A DNA stretch of 64,000 nt, taken from NCBI RefSeq assembly GCF_000002425.4, contig NC_037254.1, positions 11,162,263 to 11,226,262 on the forward strand, read 5' to 3'. Below are positions 37,640-48,657 of the stretch, one piece after another. The DNA comes from Physcomitrium patens. Lineage: Eukaryota > Streptophyta > Bryopsida > Funariales > Funariaceae. Position numbers and translations under genes: made by a program. Under the pieces are notes generated by a model that was not told the DNA's origin, ran no database searches, and worked only from the letters and a program-made list of their open reading frames with translations. The stretch's first letter is position 1. Each line of letters begins with the position of its first letter.

Positions 37640-40600
37640 TTAAAGCGCATTGGTGAGATTTTCAGCTGGCTCCCACGTTCGCTCATTAATGTCGTAGCCG
37701 CACCAATGAACAAGATACTCCAACTTGCCCCACCTTCGCCGAGAATCCAGCACCTTTTCAACCTCGTATTCCTCGTGGTTCTCGATCTCAATACTAGGTG
37801 GCGGATATTGTATTCTTCTAGGAAAAGATGACTCTCGATAAGGCTCCAACAAAGAAACATGAAAGACTGGATGTACCTTCATAGAAGCCGGTAATTCCAG
37901 ACGGTACGCCACTCGATTGATTTGCTTTTGGATGATAAATGGTCCCAATCTTTGATAGTCCAACTTATCACATGGTTGCTTGGTCTTGATATTTTGTCAA
38001 AGAAGCCATGCTTTATCTCCAATTTTGAAAGTAAGTGCTTGATTCCGAAATCTATCTGCAGACGCCTTGTAGGATTCTTGAGTGGATTGTAATTGAAGCT
38101 TCAACGTATTTTGAAGCTGTGATAGTTGTTTCGCAAATCCTTCAACTGCTGGATTGTTATTTGTTGATGGACTCAATAAATCAAGCTTTGGATGATACCC
38201 ATAGTTGGAAAAGAATGGTGTGTATTGAGTCGACGCATGGAGGGTGTTGTTATATGCAAACTCGGCTAGCGGCAAATATGTGGTCCAATCGTCTTGCTAA
38301 TAGTTGATGCTGCATCATAAGTATTGTTCCAAGACTTGGTTCACCCGTTCCGTTTGACCGTCAGTTTGAGGATGAAAAGCCGAAGAAAGCTTGATATCCA
38401 CCTTCAGTATTTCAAAGAGAGATCTCCAAAACTTTAATACGAACTGGGTTCCTCGATCTGATACGATATCATCTGGTAGTCCATGATATCGATACACATT
38501 ATCGAGAAAGAGCCTTGCTGTAACTTCACTGGATGATATCTTCTTGCAAGAGACAAAGTGTGCCATTTTTGTAAGCCGATCTACCACGACCAAGATGCTG
38601 TCAAATGAGTTCGATGATGGCAGGTCCGTGATGAAGTCCATGGAAATTGAAGACCATGGTCGACGTGGAATCGGCAATGGCTGTAGGAGTCCATAAGGGC
38701 GATGCCAAGGATTCTTGGATCTTGAACAGATGTCGCAGGAGACGACAAAATCTTTCACATCCTTCCACATTTGGGGCCACCAAAAATCTCGAGAAATAAG
38801 CTCCAAGGTCTTGTTGAATCCAAAATGTCCCGCAGCTGGAAAATCATGGCGAGATTGAAGGACTCGGAGTCGTGCTGGTCCTTTTGGGATATATAACCGC
38901 TCTTCAAAGTATAAAAGATCTCCCTCCACCTTGAACTTGTCGTCATTGGCATGCTGCTTAATATCAATGGCTACTGAATCTTCAATGGTTACGACACATA
39001 CTTAATTCAGGAAGTCAGCATCAATTGGCATAATAGTAGCGCAAAGCTGAAATTGCTCTGGCTTCAACAATGTCATACATTGTTGATCAAACGCTCCTTC
39101 TCCAGCCTTTGGTACAAGATACGATCTCCTCGATAAGGCATCAAATAGTCCTTGCTACTTTCCAGGTCGATAAGTGATAATAAAATTGAACCTAGATAGC
39201 AACATACTCCATCGAGCTTGACGTTGATTTAGAACTCGAGCCGACATGAAATACTCCAAATTCTTGTGATCTGTGTATACGGTCACTGGATGTGCAGGTC
39301 CTTCAAGAAAGTGACGCCACTCTTGGAAAGAATCCACTATAGCAAGAAGTTCCTTATCGTGGATCTCATAATTGATTTCAACAGCAAAGAACTTTCGAGA
39401 ATAGAATTCAATCGGATGGAGCTTCTTATCTTCTCCCATTTGTGAAAGTACAGCTCCCAAAGCAAAATCCGAAGCATCAGTTACTAAATAGAAGGCCTTT
39501 GTAAAGTCTGGATGTATCAAGATTGGAGCCGTAGTAAATGCGGTCTTCAGGTTTTGAAACGCCTTCTCTGCTAGAGGTCCCCATTCAAGCTTATCCTTGC
39601 ATGTCAACCGAGTGAGAGGAGCAGCAACTTGAGAGTAATTCTTGATAAAGATCCGATAGAAGTTGGCAAAACCAAGAAAGCATTGTACATCTCTAACCGT
39701 CTTCGGAACCTCTGAGGACACGATTGCTTCCACCTTCTTGGGGTCCATCTTCAAGCCTTCCGTAGTCGCAACGAACCCCAGAAACTCCATCTTTATTTGG
39801 TGAAATAAACACTTCTCCAACTTGGCATATAGTCCTCGCTCGCGTAGTTTCTCCAATACCAAACGAACGTGTTTTTCATACACTTCCTCATTTCTGGAGA
39901 ATATCAAAATATCATCCAAATAGATGACAACAAAATCGTCAAGGTACTCTCGGAAAATGTCATTCATCATATGTTGAAAGACCGCTGGAGCATTGGTAAG
40001 ACCAAAGGGCATAACATTATATTCAAAATGGCCATACCTTGTACGGAACGCTGTCTTCCACTCATCTCCTTCCTTGATTCGTACGAGGTTGTAAGCTCCC
40101 CTTAGATCAATTTTTGTAAAGATCCTTGCACGTCCAAGTTGTTCTAAGAGACCAGAAATCAAGGGTAACGGGTAACGATTCTTCTTTGTTACCTTGTTGA
40201 GGCCTCGATAGTCCACGCACATCCGCAACGAGCCATCTTTCTTCTTCACAAATAAGATGGGTGCTCCAGCTGACGATTTTGAATGGCGGATGAAGTTCTT
40301 GGCTAGATTCTCGTCGATGTACTTCCGTAACTCCGCCAACTCCATCTGCAATAGATTGTAGATTGGGCAAAAGGCGCTTGTGCTCCTTCCTGTAAGTCTA
40401 TGGCACAATCTTATGGTCTGTGTTCCGGTAGCATGTTGGCATTTTTCTTTTGAAACACGTCTTTAAAATCCTTATATTGCTCTGATATACTTGCTGTCGA
40501 GATCTTCTCCCCGGTAGTTGGAGCCGCATAAATGACAAACGGTGTGCCTCCCTTGGACAATCTTATAAATGCTCTTGCTCCAATAAATAAGGATTTCTCT

Positions 40601-42086
40601 ATTCGGGGTTTTCTACTTGACTTGCTCTTGGGTGGTTTTGTGGGAAAGGTCATCTTCCGCAACTTCCAATCTATGGATGGGTTATGCTTTTCCAACCAGG
40701 AAAGACCAAGAATAACAGGATTTGATGGGGTTCTAATAATATTGAAAATAATATGACTACTATGGTCCTTAAACATCACTTCTATAGGTTCTGATTCATG
40801 GATGATACTACCAGACAATAAAGGTCGTCCATCTATGACCTCAACGTAAACAGGTTTGGATTTTTGTACTAAAGAGATCTTATGACGCTTTTCAAATTCT
40901 TCATCTAAAAAACAAGCAGATGCTCCTGAATCTAATAATGCTAAGGTTCTCAGTTTCTGAGGGCCAATAAGCAAAGGGATTATAAAACAAAGGGCAGGTT
41001 GAGCGGAAAGACAGGAACTTGGTTGTTAATGCGATATTTCACTGTCCAGCCGCACGGTTCCTATTGTGGCTGGGCATCCTCGTTTTCCTGAATAAACGTG
41101 CCCCTAGTCTTGATAATACGTCAATTTTGCTTTTTGAGGTAGTTTCCAACTTTGTGGCCTTCTTCACTGCAATACAAGCATAGACCTTCCTCCATACGCT
41201 GCTTTTTTTCTTCTAGAGTAAGAGATTTGACACGTACCGCATCAATTTGCATGTCTTCTACCTCTGAATGTGAATTCACGCTGCTTGCCAATATAGTTGG
41301 GGTGTGGCAAACCGTATGTTGTCTTGAACGTTGGTCTTGGCTACGTTGAAATAGGCGGTTATCGCACTTCACAACTTGGCTAATAGCTTCGTTGAGCATT
41401 TGCGGATCAGGAAGAGTTAACAGCAAATCCTTCATATCGTCCCTTAAACCCCAATAGAATTGACTCATCAACGCTTCTTCGTCCCAATTGATGTCGCATG
41501 CTAATTGCCTGAAGTCCGATGCATAGACTGATGTAGAACGTATCCCTTGTCGTAGTGACCGGATCTTTGTTGTAGCCCATCGAACCTTGTCGTGTTCACC
41601 AAATGCTTCCGCAAATGCCTCTAAAAAGGTTTCAAAGTTGTTTAGTATGGACGATCGTTTCTCAAACAAAGGAGCAAACCATGATAGAGCTTATCCTGTA
41701 AGTAAGGTTCCAACAAGCCCAACACGTGACTCCTCCATTGGATAGTGTTCGGGCTGTAAAACTGTTATCAACGTGATTTGGTTGACGAATCCTCGAAACT
41801 TGGAACGTGTACCATCGAACTTGTCCGGAAGGCTAACTCGGGGTTCCTTATGTTGTAGAACCAGCGGTGCTTGTCGAACATGAGGCAAAGTTGCTTCTCC
41901 AAGTGTAGAAGTTTGAGGCAGGTGCAACCTAGATTGTGCCATCCCAGATGCTCCATCATTATGAAGCCTTGCCACGACTCCCTCAATCTCTGCAGTTCTT
42001 TGCGATAACGTAGCTAGGGCATTCATGATAGCATCTAACTTAGACTCTGAACTTTTCGTCATACTAATGTCTTGGCCCCCGACCAT
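37640..42086 (-). other. gag-pol region of the chromovirus (fossil)
   Basis: Recognisable family marks: a CCHC-type knuckle (CLYCSEEGHKVGN) in gag; a DSGA protease motif; the reverse transcriptase YLDD box; RNase H following it; an integrase HHCC finger with CDIC, and the catalytic core; and a C-terminal chromodomain ([18 protein letters not shown]). The chromodomain places it among plant chromoviruses, which are known to target chromatin marks. The clade within chromoviruses was not resolved. Non-functional as it stands. Confidence 0.92.
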
Positions 42087-42126
42087 TCTAAGAGAAGGAC
42101 AAAAATGACTCTACAAGAAGACAATA

Positions 42127-42331
42127 TTGGTTTAAAGGAGGGTACTCCGCAACCTCTAAAATGCCTTAAGAGCTTCAAGAAAAGAGGTAATCCACTCTCT
42201 CCAAGAAGAATAAGTCTCCAATATTGTAACAAAAGAAGTATCAGTTTAGAGGAGGGTAATCCGCAACCTCTAAAGTGCTAGTACACTTCCAAGCAGAGGG
42301 GTAATCCACACTCTAACAAAGAAGAAACTAG
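42127..42331. repeat. Two direct repeats in the element leader
   Basis: Two copies of a roughly 90-bp unit (about 42,127-42,216 and 42,242-42,331), spaced about 115 bp apart. They share GGAGGGTAxTCCGCAACCTC and a GGTAATCCAC block. They lie between gag and the 5' LTR, in the untranslated leader of the chromovirus. Confidence 0.7.
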
Positions 42332-42366
42332 CTCTGATATCTGAGGTGAGTGAAGTCTTGACAAAC

Positions 42367-42786
42367 TGCCACGGACACAGAATACAGACTTGATATCTAC
42401 CAAGAAGTTCAAGAAGAACTGGCAAGAACTAGATTAATCAGATGAATACAAGAACAACACCAGAGAGGTGAGCTAGAGCTCCAAGAGATGTGTTGTCGAG
42501 ACTGAAGAACTCTTCAGCCTCGATCCCAATATATACTCCTATTTAGGAAGCTTCTCAAGCAACTTCTACCAACTAGGAAGCTTCTAGAAGGTTCCAGAGG
42601 CTTGCTTCTAGAAGGTTCTAGAAACTTATCTCTAGAAGGTTCTAAGGACTATGTCCCTAACATCTTCTACCAACTAAGAAGCTTCTAGAAGGTTCCAGAG
42701 ACTTGCTTCTAGAAGGTTCTAGAAGCTTGTCTCTAGAAGGTTCTAGAAACTTGTCTCTAAAAGGTTTAAGGACTATGTCTCTAACA
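42367..42786 (-). repeat. 5' LTR of the chromovirus (420 bp)
   Basis: TG..CA-bounded and carrying an extended heat-shock-element-type array in U3 (about 42,577-42,770), with a TATA-like box near 42,528-42,537 on the minus strand. It is about 70 bp longer than the other LTR through extra array modules. Confidence 0.93.
42577..42695 (-). promoter_or_regulatory. Heat-shock-element array in the 5' LTR
   Basis: Perfect four-box elements GAAGCTTCTAGAAGGTTC occur at 42,577-42,594 and 42,678-42,695, with three-box TTCnnGAAnnTTC repeats between and after. The spacing follows the canonical nGAAnnTTCn rule. The array starts about 40 bp upstream (minus-strand sense) of the TATA-like box, the expected place for an enhancer. 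Confidence 0.75.
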
Positions 42787-43067
42787 ATAATGCAAAAAGT
42801 ATTATGTCCTAAATTATTAAAGAATAGAAGTTAATACATAAAAATATAATTATTCTTTAATAGCATATCTTCTTTAGTCATGAAAGAATAAATATATATC
42901 TTATATTATTTTAAAATCAAAATATAATTATTTTACATATAATTTAATATAAAGTGGATTTTTTTCTAATTTTATATTTTTTTGTATTCATATATTAACT
43001 TAAAATCTAAATCCTAAGTATTTAAAAAATATGTAAATTGATATATTAGAATCATAGATTTTAATCA

Positions 43068-43105
<38 letters not shown>

Positions 43106-43540
43106 GATAATAATAACATTAATTCTAATAAAAAAATACCAAATTGTTCTACTCAAAGATTGCTATTTTTTAATTGATTGGATTCTAGAGACTAGTTAAG
43201 AATAATTTATTGAGGATTGAATCTAAGTACTTTTTAAGTTGTTAATGTTATATTTGACATAGAGTGATTTAAAAATTTAAAAATAATAAAATAAATTAAA
43301 AATAAAATAAATGTTAAATAGAAATGCTTTCATTAAATAAATTCATCCTTAATGAAGAATATGGTAATCATGATGAATGTGATTGGTTTTTTTTGGTTGT
43401 AGATGCAATAGTGGGGAAATAAATCTAGAGATCATTTTATTTTTTCATAATGGTTAAGATGATTGGGTCGATTTAATAAAAACTTGAGTATATTTAACAT
43501 TCCCCTAAAAAAACGTTTTTGTTGTTGGAAGCTTACAGAG
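42787..43540. other. AT-rich spacer
   Basis: Very AT-rich flank of the retroelement with an (AT)n run at about 43,071-43,102 and the second MITE copy. No gene seen. Confidence 0.7.
43311..43500. mobile_element. MITE-like element, copy 2
   Basis: The ends are a 10-bp perfect inverted repeat (ATGTTAAATA at 43,311-43,320 and its complement at 43,491-43,500). The interior aligns along its length with the copy at 21,874-22,070 in the same orientation, for example GAAGAATATGGTAATCATG against AAAGAATATGATAATCGTG. The outer bases of the left terminal repeat have decayed. Confidence 0.65.
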
Positions 43541-44886
43541 TTCATGTTTGGCAAGCACACAAAGCAAACAAAAAAAGCAAAAGAAAATATCCGATTCGCA
43601 CGGATTTAGGACACACCTTTCCAACTCAGCATGCCAAGCGGATTTCAGTCGCAGATTTGAGGGGTTGAGTGTGACGAGGATTCTGGTCCGCCGTGCCGGT
43701 GGACCCCATGGCCGTGTGAAAGGGGATAAGCCTACTTGCAGGGGGGGGAGGGGGCGAAAGTGGCTTTGTCATCAGTGCACACTAATCCTCACAAATGCCG
43801 CCCTCTCTGCTCTCCCATCGCGTTGAAATTCGGACACCGATCATCCTACTACTCGCCACCATTGGCTTGCTCTTGTGCCGAATTCGTCGATTAGATTGCG
43901 TAGGGAGGGCTTTATCCTTACAGCGCAAATTGCATTCTACTTGCCGGGGGATGCAGAAATTCACTTTGTGCTGCGACGAAGCTTGAAAGGAGCTGGCAGG
44001 GAGAGTTTACTCGGCACAGTGGTGGAGTTCATCGCATGCGATAGGAAGGTGAGATAACCAGAGGCAGTGGAGCCTTGCATTCTCGCGGAACGGTGTGCAG
44101 TGGAGTCGACGTTCGCTAGCTTGGCGGTGGCTTTTTATTTTTTATTTTTTGCTGAGATATTTCAAGGTTCTGTTGAAGGTGCTGCCTCGAGGCCTCTATT
44201 CTCTGTGATATTGCTCTTGTATTGGTGGTCTTTTCTTGTATTGCCGATTTTGGACGAGTTTTTGAGATGAGAGACGTCCTTTGCTGGGGAGATTGTAGTT
44301 GCAGAAGCAAGATTCGTGAGACGTCCTTCAGTGAGGATAGGTTGTGCCTTTTTGGGAATTTGGAGACGCCAGCGAGACTGGGAGGTGGAAATTTCAGTTT
44401 GAAAAATTTGTAGTCGATCGTTTAGAAGAATGTTCTATTCATGAAAACAAGTATAAACAGATTATTTGCTTGAAAAACATCATCCAGAGTGAAATAGTTT
44501 CTCGTTCATCTGCGTGGGCGTGCGGCGATGAGAGGGACAATGGTTGAGAGTTTTTGAAACGTTGCACTTCAAGTCCTTAATGAGAAGACTGACGTCAGAA
44601 GTATTTTCGGATTGCTAAGGTGCCACATTCGTTTTCATTATGTGGGTTTTGGAAATTGCTATATCATTTAATTAACTACAGATCCGTGTTCGAAATTGTT
44701 CTAATGACCGATTCAGTTGGATGTTTTTTGTCCATGTACAAAGCCAGTTGTGTCCAAGTTTGAGGCTCATATGTTTGCATTCAATGCTATGGTGCCTCAT
44801 TCGAGTTCAGGTTTGTGCTATTAACAGTCTTTCTGGAGATCTGATAGTGCCATAATTTCTGTCTGCAGGATTAAATATTGTGCAAA
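43541..44886 (+). promoter_or_regulatory. Promoter and 5' UTR with probable intron
   Basis: GC-richer sequence leading to the ATG at 44,887. A likely 5'-UTR intron runs from a GTGAGA donor at 44,049 to a CTGCAG acceptor ending at 44,868, leaving 18 nt of leader in the coding exon. A G-rich run lies at about 43,741-43,755. No recognisable protein is encoded in this stretch on either strand. Confidence 0.45.
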
Positions 44887-46443
44887 ATGAGCAGTGCGAA
44901 AGTTGTCAATCATGCACTTTCATGTCACCGTTTGATTCATGCAATCACTAAGGTGGAGAATCCAAGCACGATCAAAAACTCGAAGAGTGTTTTCTTTCGA
45001 AAGGGCGGCCTGATAGCTTTGCCACGTCAACAAAGATTCACATCTCGCCACCATAGTCACAGGGAAAGAAACGTTCGGCAGGTATCTGCTACAGTTTTCA
45101 ACGGATTACCAGAGCCGTCGATAAATTTTGATGTAGAGGCGTCAGTGGCTGAAGCGTCTGCGTTGCTGGCGCTTTCCGCCGACTTGGACTGGCAGCAATA
45201 TGCTGCTAAGCTTCGGGAAGAGGCTCTTGGGGCGTTTAGAAAGCGGAACGAGAGGGAGGTGGCTTTGGAGCAATTAGGGGAAGATATGCGTAACTGGTTG
45301 CATGATAGCATGTACCAGAGCATCCTGCAATCGTCTCCCTTGCAGAGTGTCCAAAATATTGCGGAGGATGAACTCGGTGTTAGCATTCGGGTGGAGGAGT
45401 TGCATTGGCAAGCTGCTTTGCAGGTAAATTGGAATGTGGTGCATGTTCCAATAACTTACCTTACTGATGCCCAGCTTCCTCATGCAATATTACGAGTAAC
45501 TGGATGGGAATCTTGTCTTCTAAATTTTTGGTCTCCCTATGATGTAGGCGGCAGAGGAGCTAGCGAAAGGAGTGGACAGCAGCTTTGATTGGGAAAGCGA
45601 GGTTTTAGAACTACGTCAGTGTGCCATAAACCCAGAACGAGCTGACTTTGAACAGAAACTATGGAATTCGTGGGAAACCGCTCGAGATAACATGGACAAG
45701 AATGCCAAACTTATTATGCACGATGAAGCACTGAAAGTGCAGTCACCAAGTGATTCGTATTTGACCTTGTTACAAAAGGACAATAGAGATGATTCGGTGG
45801 CGCAAGCAAACCGTTCAGGCAGGGCTCATGAAATGTCCCCCTCATTGTGGGCATTAGGACTAGGAACGGCAGGGTGGTTTGGAAGCCAAGTCAAGAATGC
45901 CTTGGCTGCTGAAGAATCGGTTTCTGCAGCCATCACTGAAGCTGCGTCAAAAACTGCACCAGGATGGGTTGCGCCCTCAGTTTTGGCCTTTCCAGTGGTC
46001 TCATATGCCCTTTTCACTCTGTATCGTCAAAAGGTCCTTTGCTTTCCTCCCCCACACGATGAATTAAACAGAATCCTTAAACCGATAAGAAAAATTAATG
46101 TAATTCGAATGTGTGAAATTGCCGAATTCTGTTTCTACTTTATTTCTTTATGTCTTTTTGCTGAAGACTAAACTTTGGAAATCTCTGGATCTTGTTTGAC
46201 CGTTTGCAGGTGAATCCATATGCAAAGCTTATAGACTGGGTGTTTGGACTCGTAGCGATGGGAATTATTGGCAACATTGTTCTCATCAAAACAGTTGGGG
46301 TAAGGCTGACGTAGCTAACCAAATCATATTTGCATACTCAAGTTGCAGGGTGCCAAAACTGGGATTGTGGCTATTTGTTAAGATGTCTTGCCTCATTTTC
46401 TAAATAGTTATTTGGTTTTCATTTTCAGGTGCGATTGTATTAG
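44887..46443 (+). CDS. Probable organelle-targeted membrane protein of unknown function (4 coding exons, 375 aa)
   Basis: I do not recognise this protein. Exons 44,887-45,423, 45,548-46,033, 46,210-46,299 and 46,429-46,443 are all phase 0 with GT..AG borders. The first about 65 residues are rich in Ser, Arg, Lys and His and poor in acids, as in plastid or mitochondrial transit peptides. A long helical, charged region follows (about 75-300), including ASALLALSADLDWQQYAAKL and repeated Gln/Glu/Trp-rich helices. Two likely membrane segments lie near the C-terminus, about 319-338 and 352-368. The last coding exon supplies only VRLY and the stop. Reading through the last intron instead gives VRLT and a stop, so the C-terminus hardly changes. 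A thylakoid or envelope location is a guess from the transit-like N-terminus. Confidence 0.82.
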
Positions 46444-47565
46444 GAGAAATCCTTCACTGGCCAGTAAAAAGCTCGCAAGACCAACCCTCTGGAATAGATC
46501 GCCGACCAGAAGGTGCTAACAAAGAAAATCCCTGAAGCAGTGGAATGAAAGTTTATCAGAGACAAACGGTTTCTGCAACGGTTTCTTCAAGTCTTCACTT
46601 GTCCAGTTTGGTTGTCACAAGATTCCACAATAGTTTCTACTTGCAGAATCTGAGATAGCGGTGTTGTTGTGTGTAATGCCAAGTGTTGCTGAAATTAGTA
46701 CGAAGGAAGGAGCTACAACCCAATTGGCTTTCACATCACGAAGCTTTGCAAATAGGGCTCGATCATTGCTGTATGTATTCTACGGGTATCTTCTTAGCAA
46801 CTCAAACGAAGTTTGCATCAGTTGCATTGTGTAAATCATTGTGCCTTCACTTTGGAGAACACTGGATCTGAAAATGGCCATGGAAAATGTTTAATGATCA
46901 AGAAACACTTCGGATGTTGGACCAATTGTTTATATTGCACATGAATTGCATAAACCATATTGTTCTTATTATTTAATATAATCAGTACATTGAAAACATT
47001 GAGTCCACTACCGTGATAGCACAAATTTTGCTGAGCATTGCACCTTAGATAGAAAGAAATAAATGTCGTAGCACCAAGTATGTATTACTTTAACCCTTAC
47101 ATAATTTGTGTTGACCCTGTCTAATATCATAACCTCCTTAAAATCACACAAGATCCATGGTCCCACCCATATGGTTTTAGATAGGTTCCACTAAACTACA
47201 TTACGTAAGTCTTGTGAATCAGCAAAAAATATTTTTCTATCACTTCATTATTAATTTGACAAAAATGTACTCACTTTATGTGTCTTTTGTTTTTATCACA
47301 AGTATTACAAGGAATTCCGCTATTAATCTTGTATTTTTAAAAACAAAAATTATGACTAATTTTTTAATAGATAATTAAAACATCTAGAAATAAATAAATA
47401 AATATTGTTTTAATTTTTTTCATAGAATAAATATTATTTAAATATATCTACTTTATTTTATATGCATTAAATATATCTACTTCATTTAATTAAATTTAAA
47501 GTTATCATTCAGTAATTTAAAAAAACTAAGAATAATTTAAATACAAGAATATCTTACTTCTTGTT

Positions 47566-47604
<39 letters not shown>

Positions 47605-48657
47605 GTTTATAGACCTATCGGTAGTGTTCAAGAGATTTTTTTTTTTTTTTTAAAAAAAGATTTGTTGGAAAATTTTGATTGAAGAATATATATATGATTT
47701 TCAAAATATATTATTATTTCTTAAATTGTAAAATAATAACTTTATTTGGCTTCAACAATTTAATACAAATATATTTAATATGTTTTATTATCATGATTTT
47801 GTTTCATGTTAGTTTGAACTTTGAATTACATGTTTTTAGCATCATTATACCTTTTAAGTATTTTATTCGTAATACAGTAAAAAAATATGGTGTCATTACC
47901 TCTACTTTCATCAAAACTAAGTGAAACTCATTTGCCTTTGCTATTTAAAATGTTTTTAAAGCTTAGACATTTTTCAATCAAGTATTCCTCTTCTTCCAAG
48001 TGCGTATGCAAACCTTGCTGTAACATTACTATTTTTCATCAACATTTTCACTTCACATTTCTTAACAGTTGGGAATTTTGAGGAGCTAGTCACGAAAGGC
48101 ACAGCAGTACAACAGCTGTGCTAGAAACACAAGCGAAACGACTAACAGTGTTCCACAAGACTGGCACGTAAACAAGTAAATTTACTCAAGAAACTTCAGC
48201 AAGTCTCACTTCTACAACCCCCTGAGAAGTATACTTCCAAACTACCAAGCCGCTTTGACGAAAGCAGTAGCAACGGTTGTACGTGTCCACTGAGCTAAGT
48301 TGTGCTCTTTGGCTCATGAAGTGAAGTTAAGTGAAATGTGGAGAAAGTGGCAGCTACACTTTACCGGCAAATTACCTGTTTACGCCCTTTCAAAACTAGT
48401 CAAAATTGTCTAGCTACAGTGGTTCAGCTCAGATAGCTGCTGTGAGTCCAAAACTCTTCGATTGATGTGGTTTAACCAAACAATGATTTGGGCACTAAGG
48501 AATCAAAATTGGAAGTTGAGAAACTGGTGGCAAGACGCTCAAGCATCTTCTGCCAACACAAAATGCTTTGCAAACCGCGCAGTGCTGTAGCCCTTTTGCA
48601 TTCACGGCTGGGATACTTTTACCCAGCTCCGAGTGAAAGTGAACTTCAAACCACCAG
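46444..48657. other. Intergenic region
   Basis: The first about 500 bases are likely the 3' UTR of the preceding gene. About 47.1-48.0 kb is AT-rich with a poly-A run at 47,572-47,602. About 48.05-48.65 kb is less AT-rich and may include the 3' UTR of the glycosyltransferase gene. No gene seen. Confidence 0.6.

Larger units (their letters stand above)
36699..42786 (-). mobile_element. Ty3/Gypsy chromovirus, full-length with two LTRs, broken
   Basis: A fossil LTR retrotransposon read on the minus strand. The 3' LTR is 36,699-37,047 and the 5' LTR is 42,367-42,786. Both begin TG and end CA on the plus strand, and the whole is flanked by the 5-bp duplication ATAAT (36,694-36,698 and 42,787-42,791). 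Part order is typical: gag with zinc knuckle (about 41,120-42,090), protease (about 40,410-40,980), reverse transcriptase/RNase H (about 39,155-40,410), integrase (about 38,000-38,930) and chromodomain (about 37,640-37,960). The coding region is spread over several frames, with roughly half a dozen breaks, so it looks inactive. A purine-rich tract adjoins the 3' LTR (about 37,048-37,062). A sequence resembling an initiator-Met-tRNA primer site lies about 20-35 nt inside the 5' LTR (about 42,330-42,345). The LTRs differ by about 2-3% outside length differences, suggesting a fairly recent insertion. Confidence 0.95.

Noticed and set aside
43741-43755. G-rich run as a regulatory quadruplex
   Set aside because: It is one nearly continuous G-run without the four separated tracts; low-complexity slippage explains it as well.
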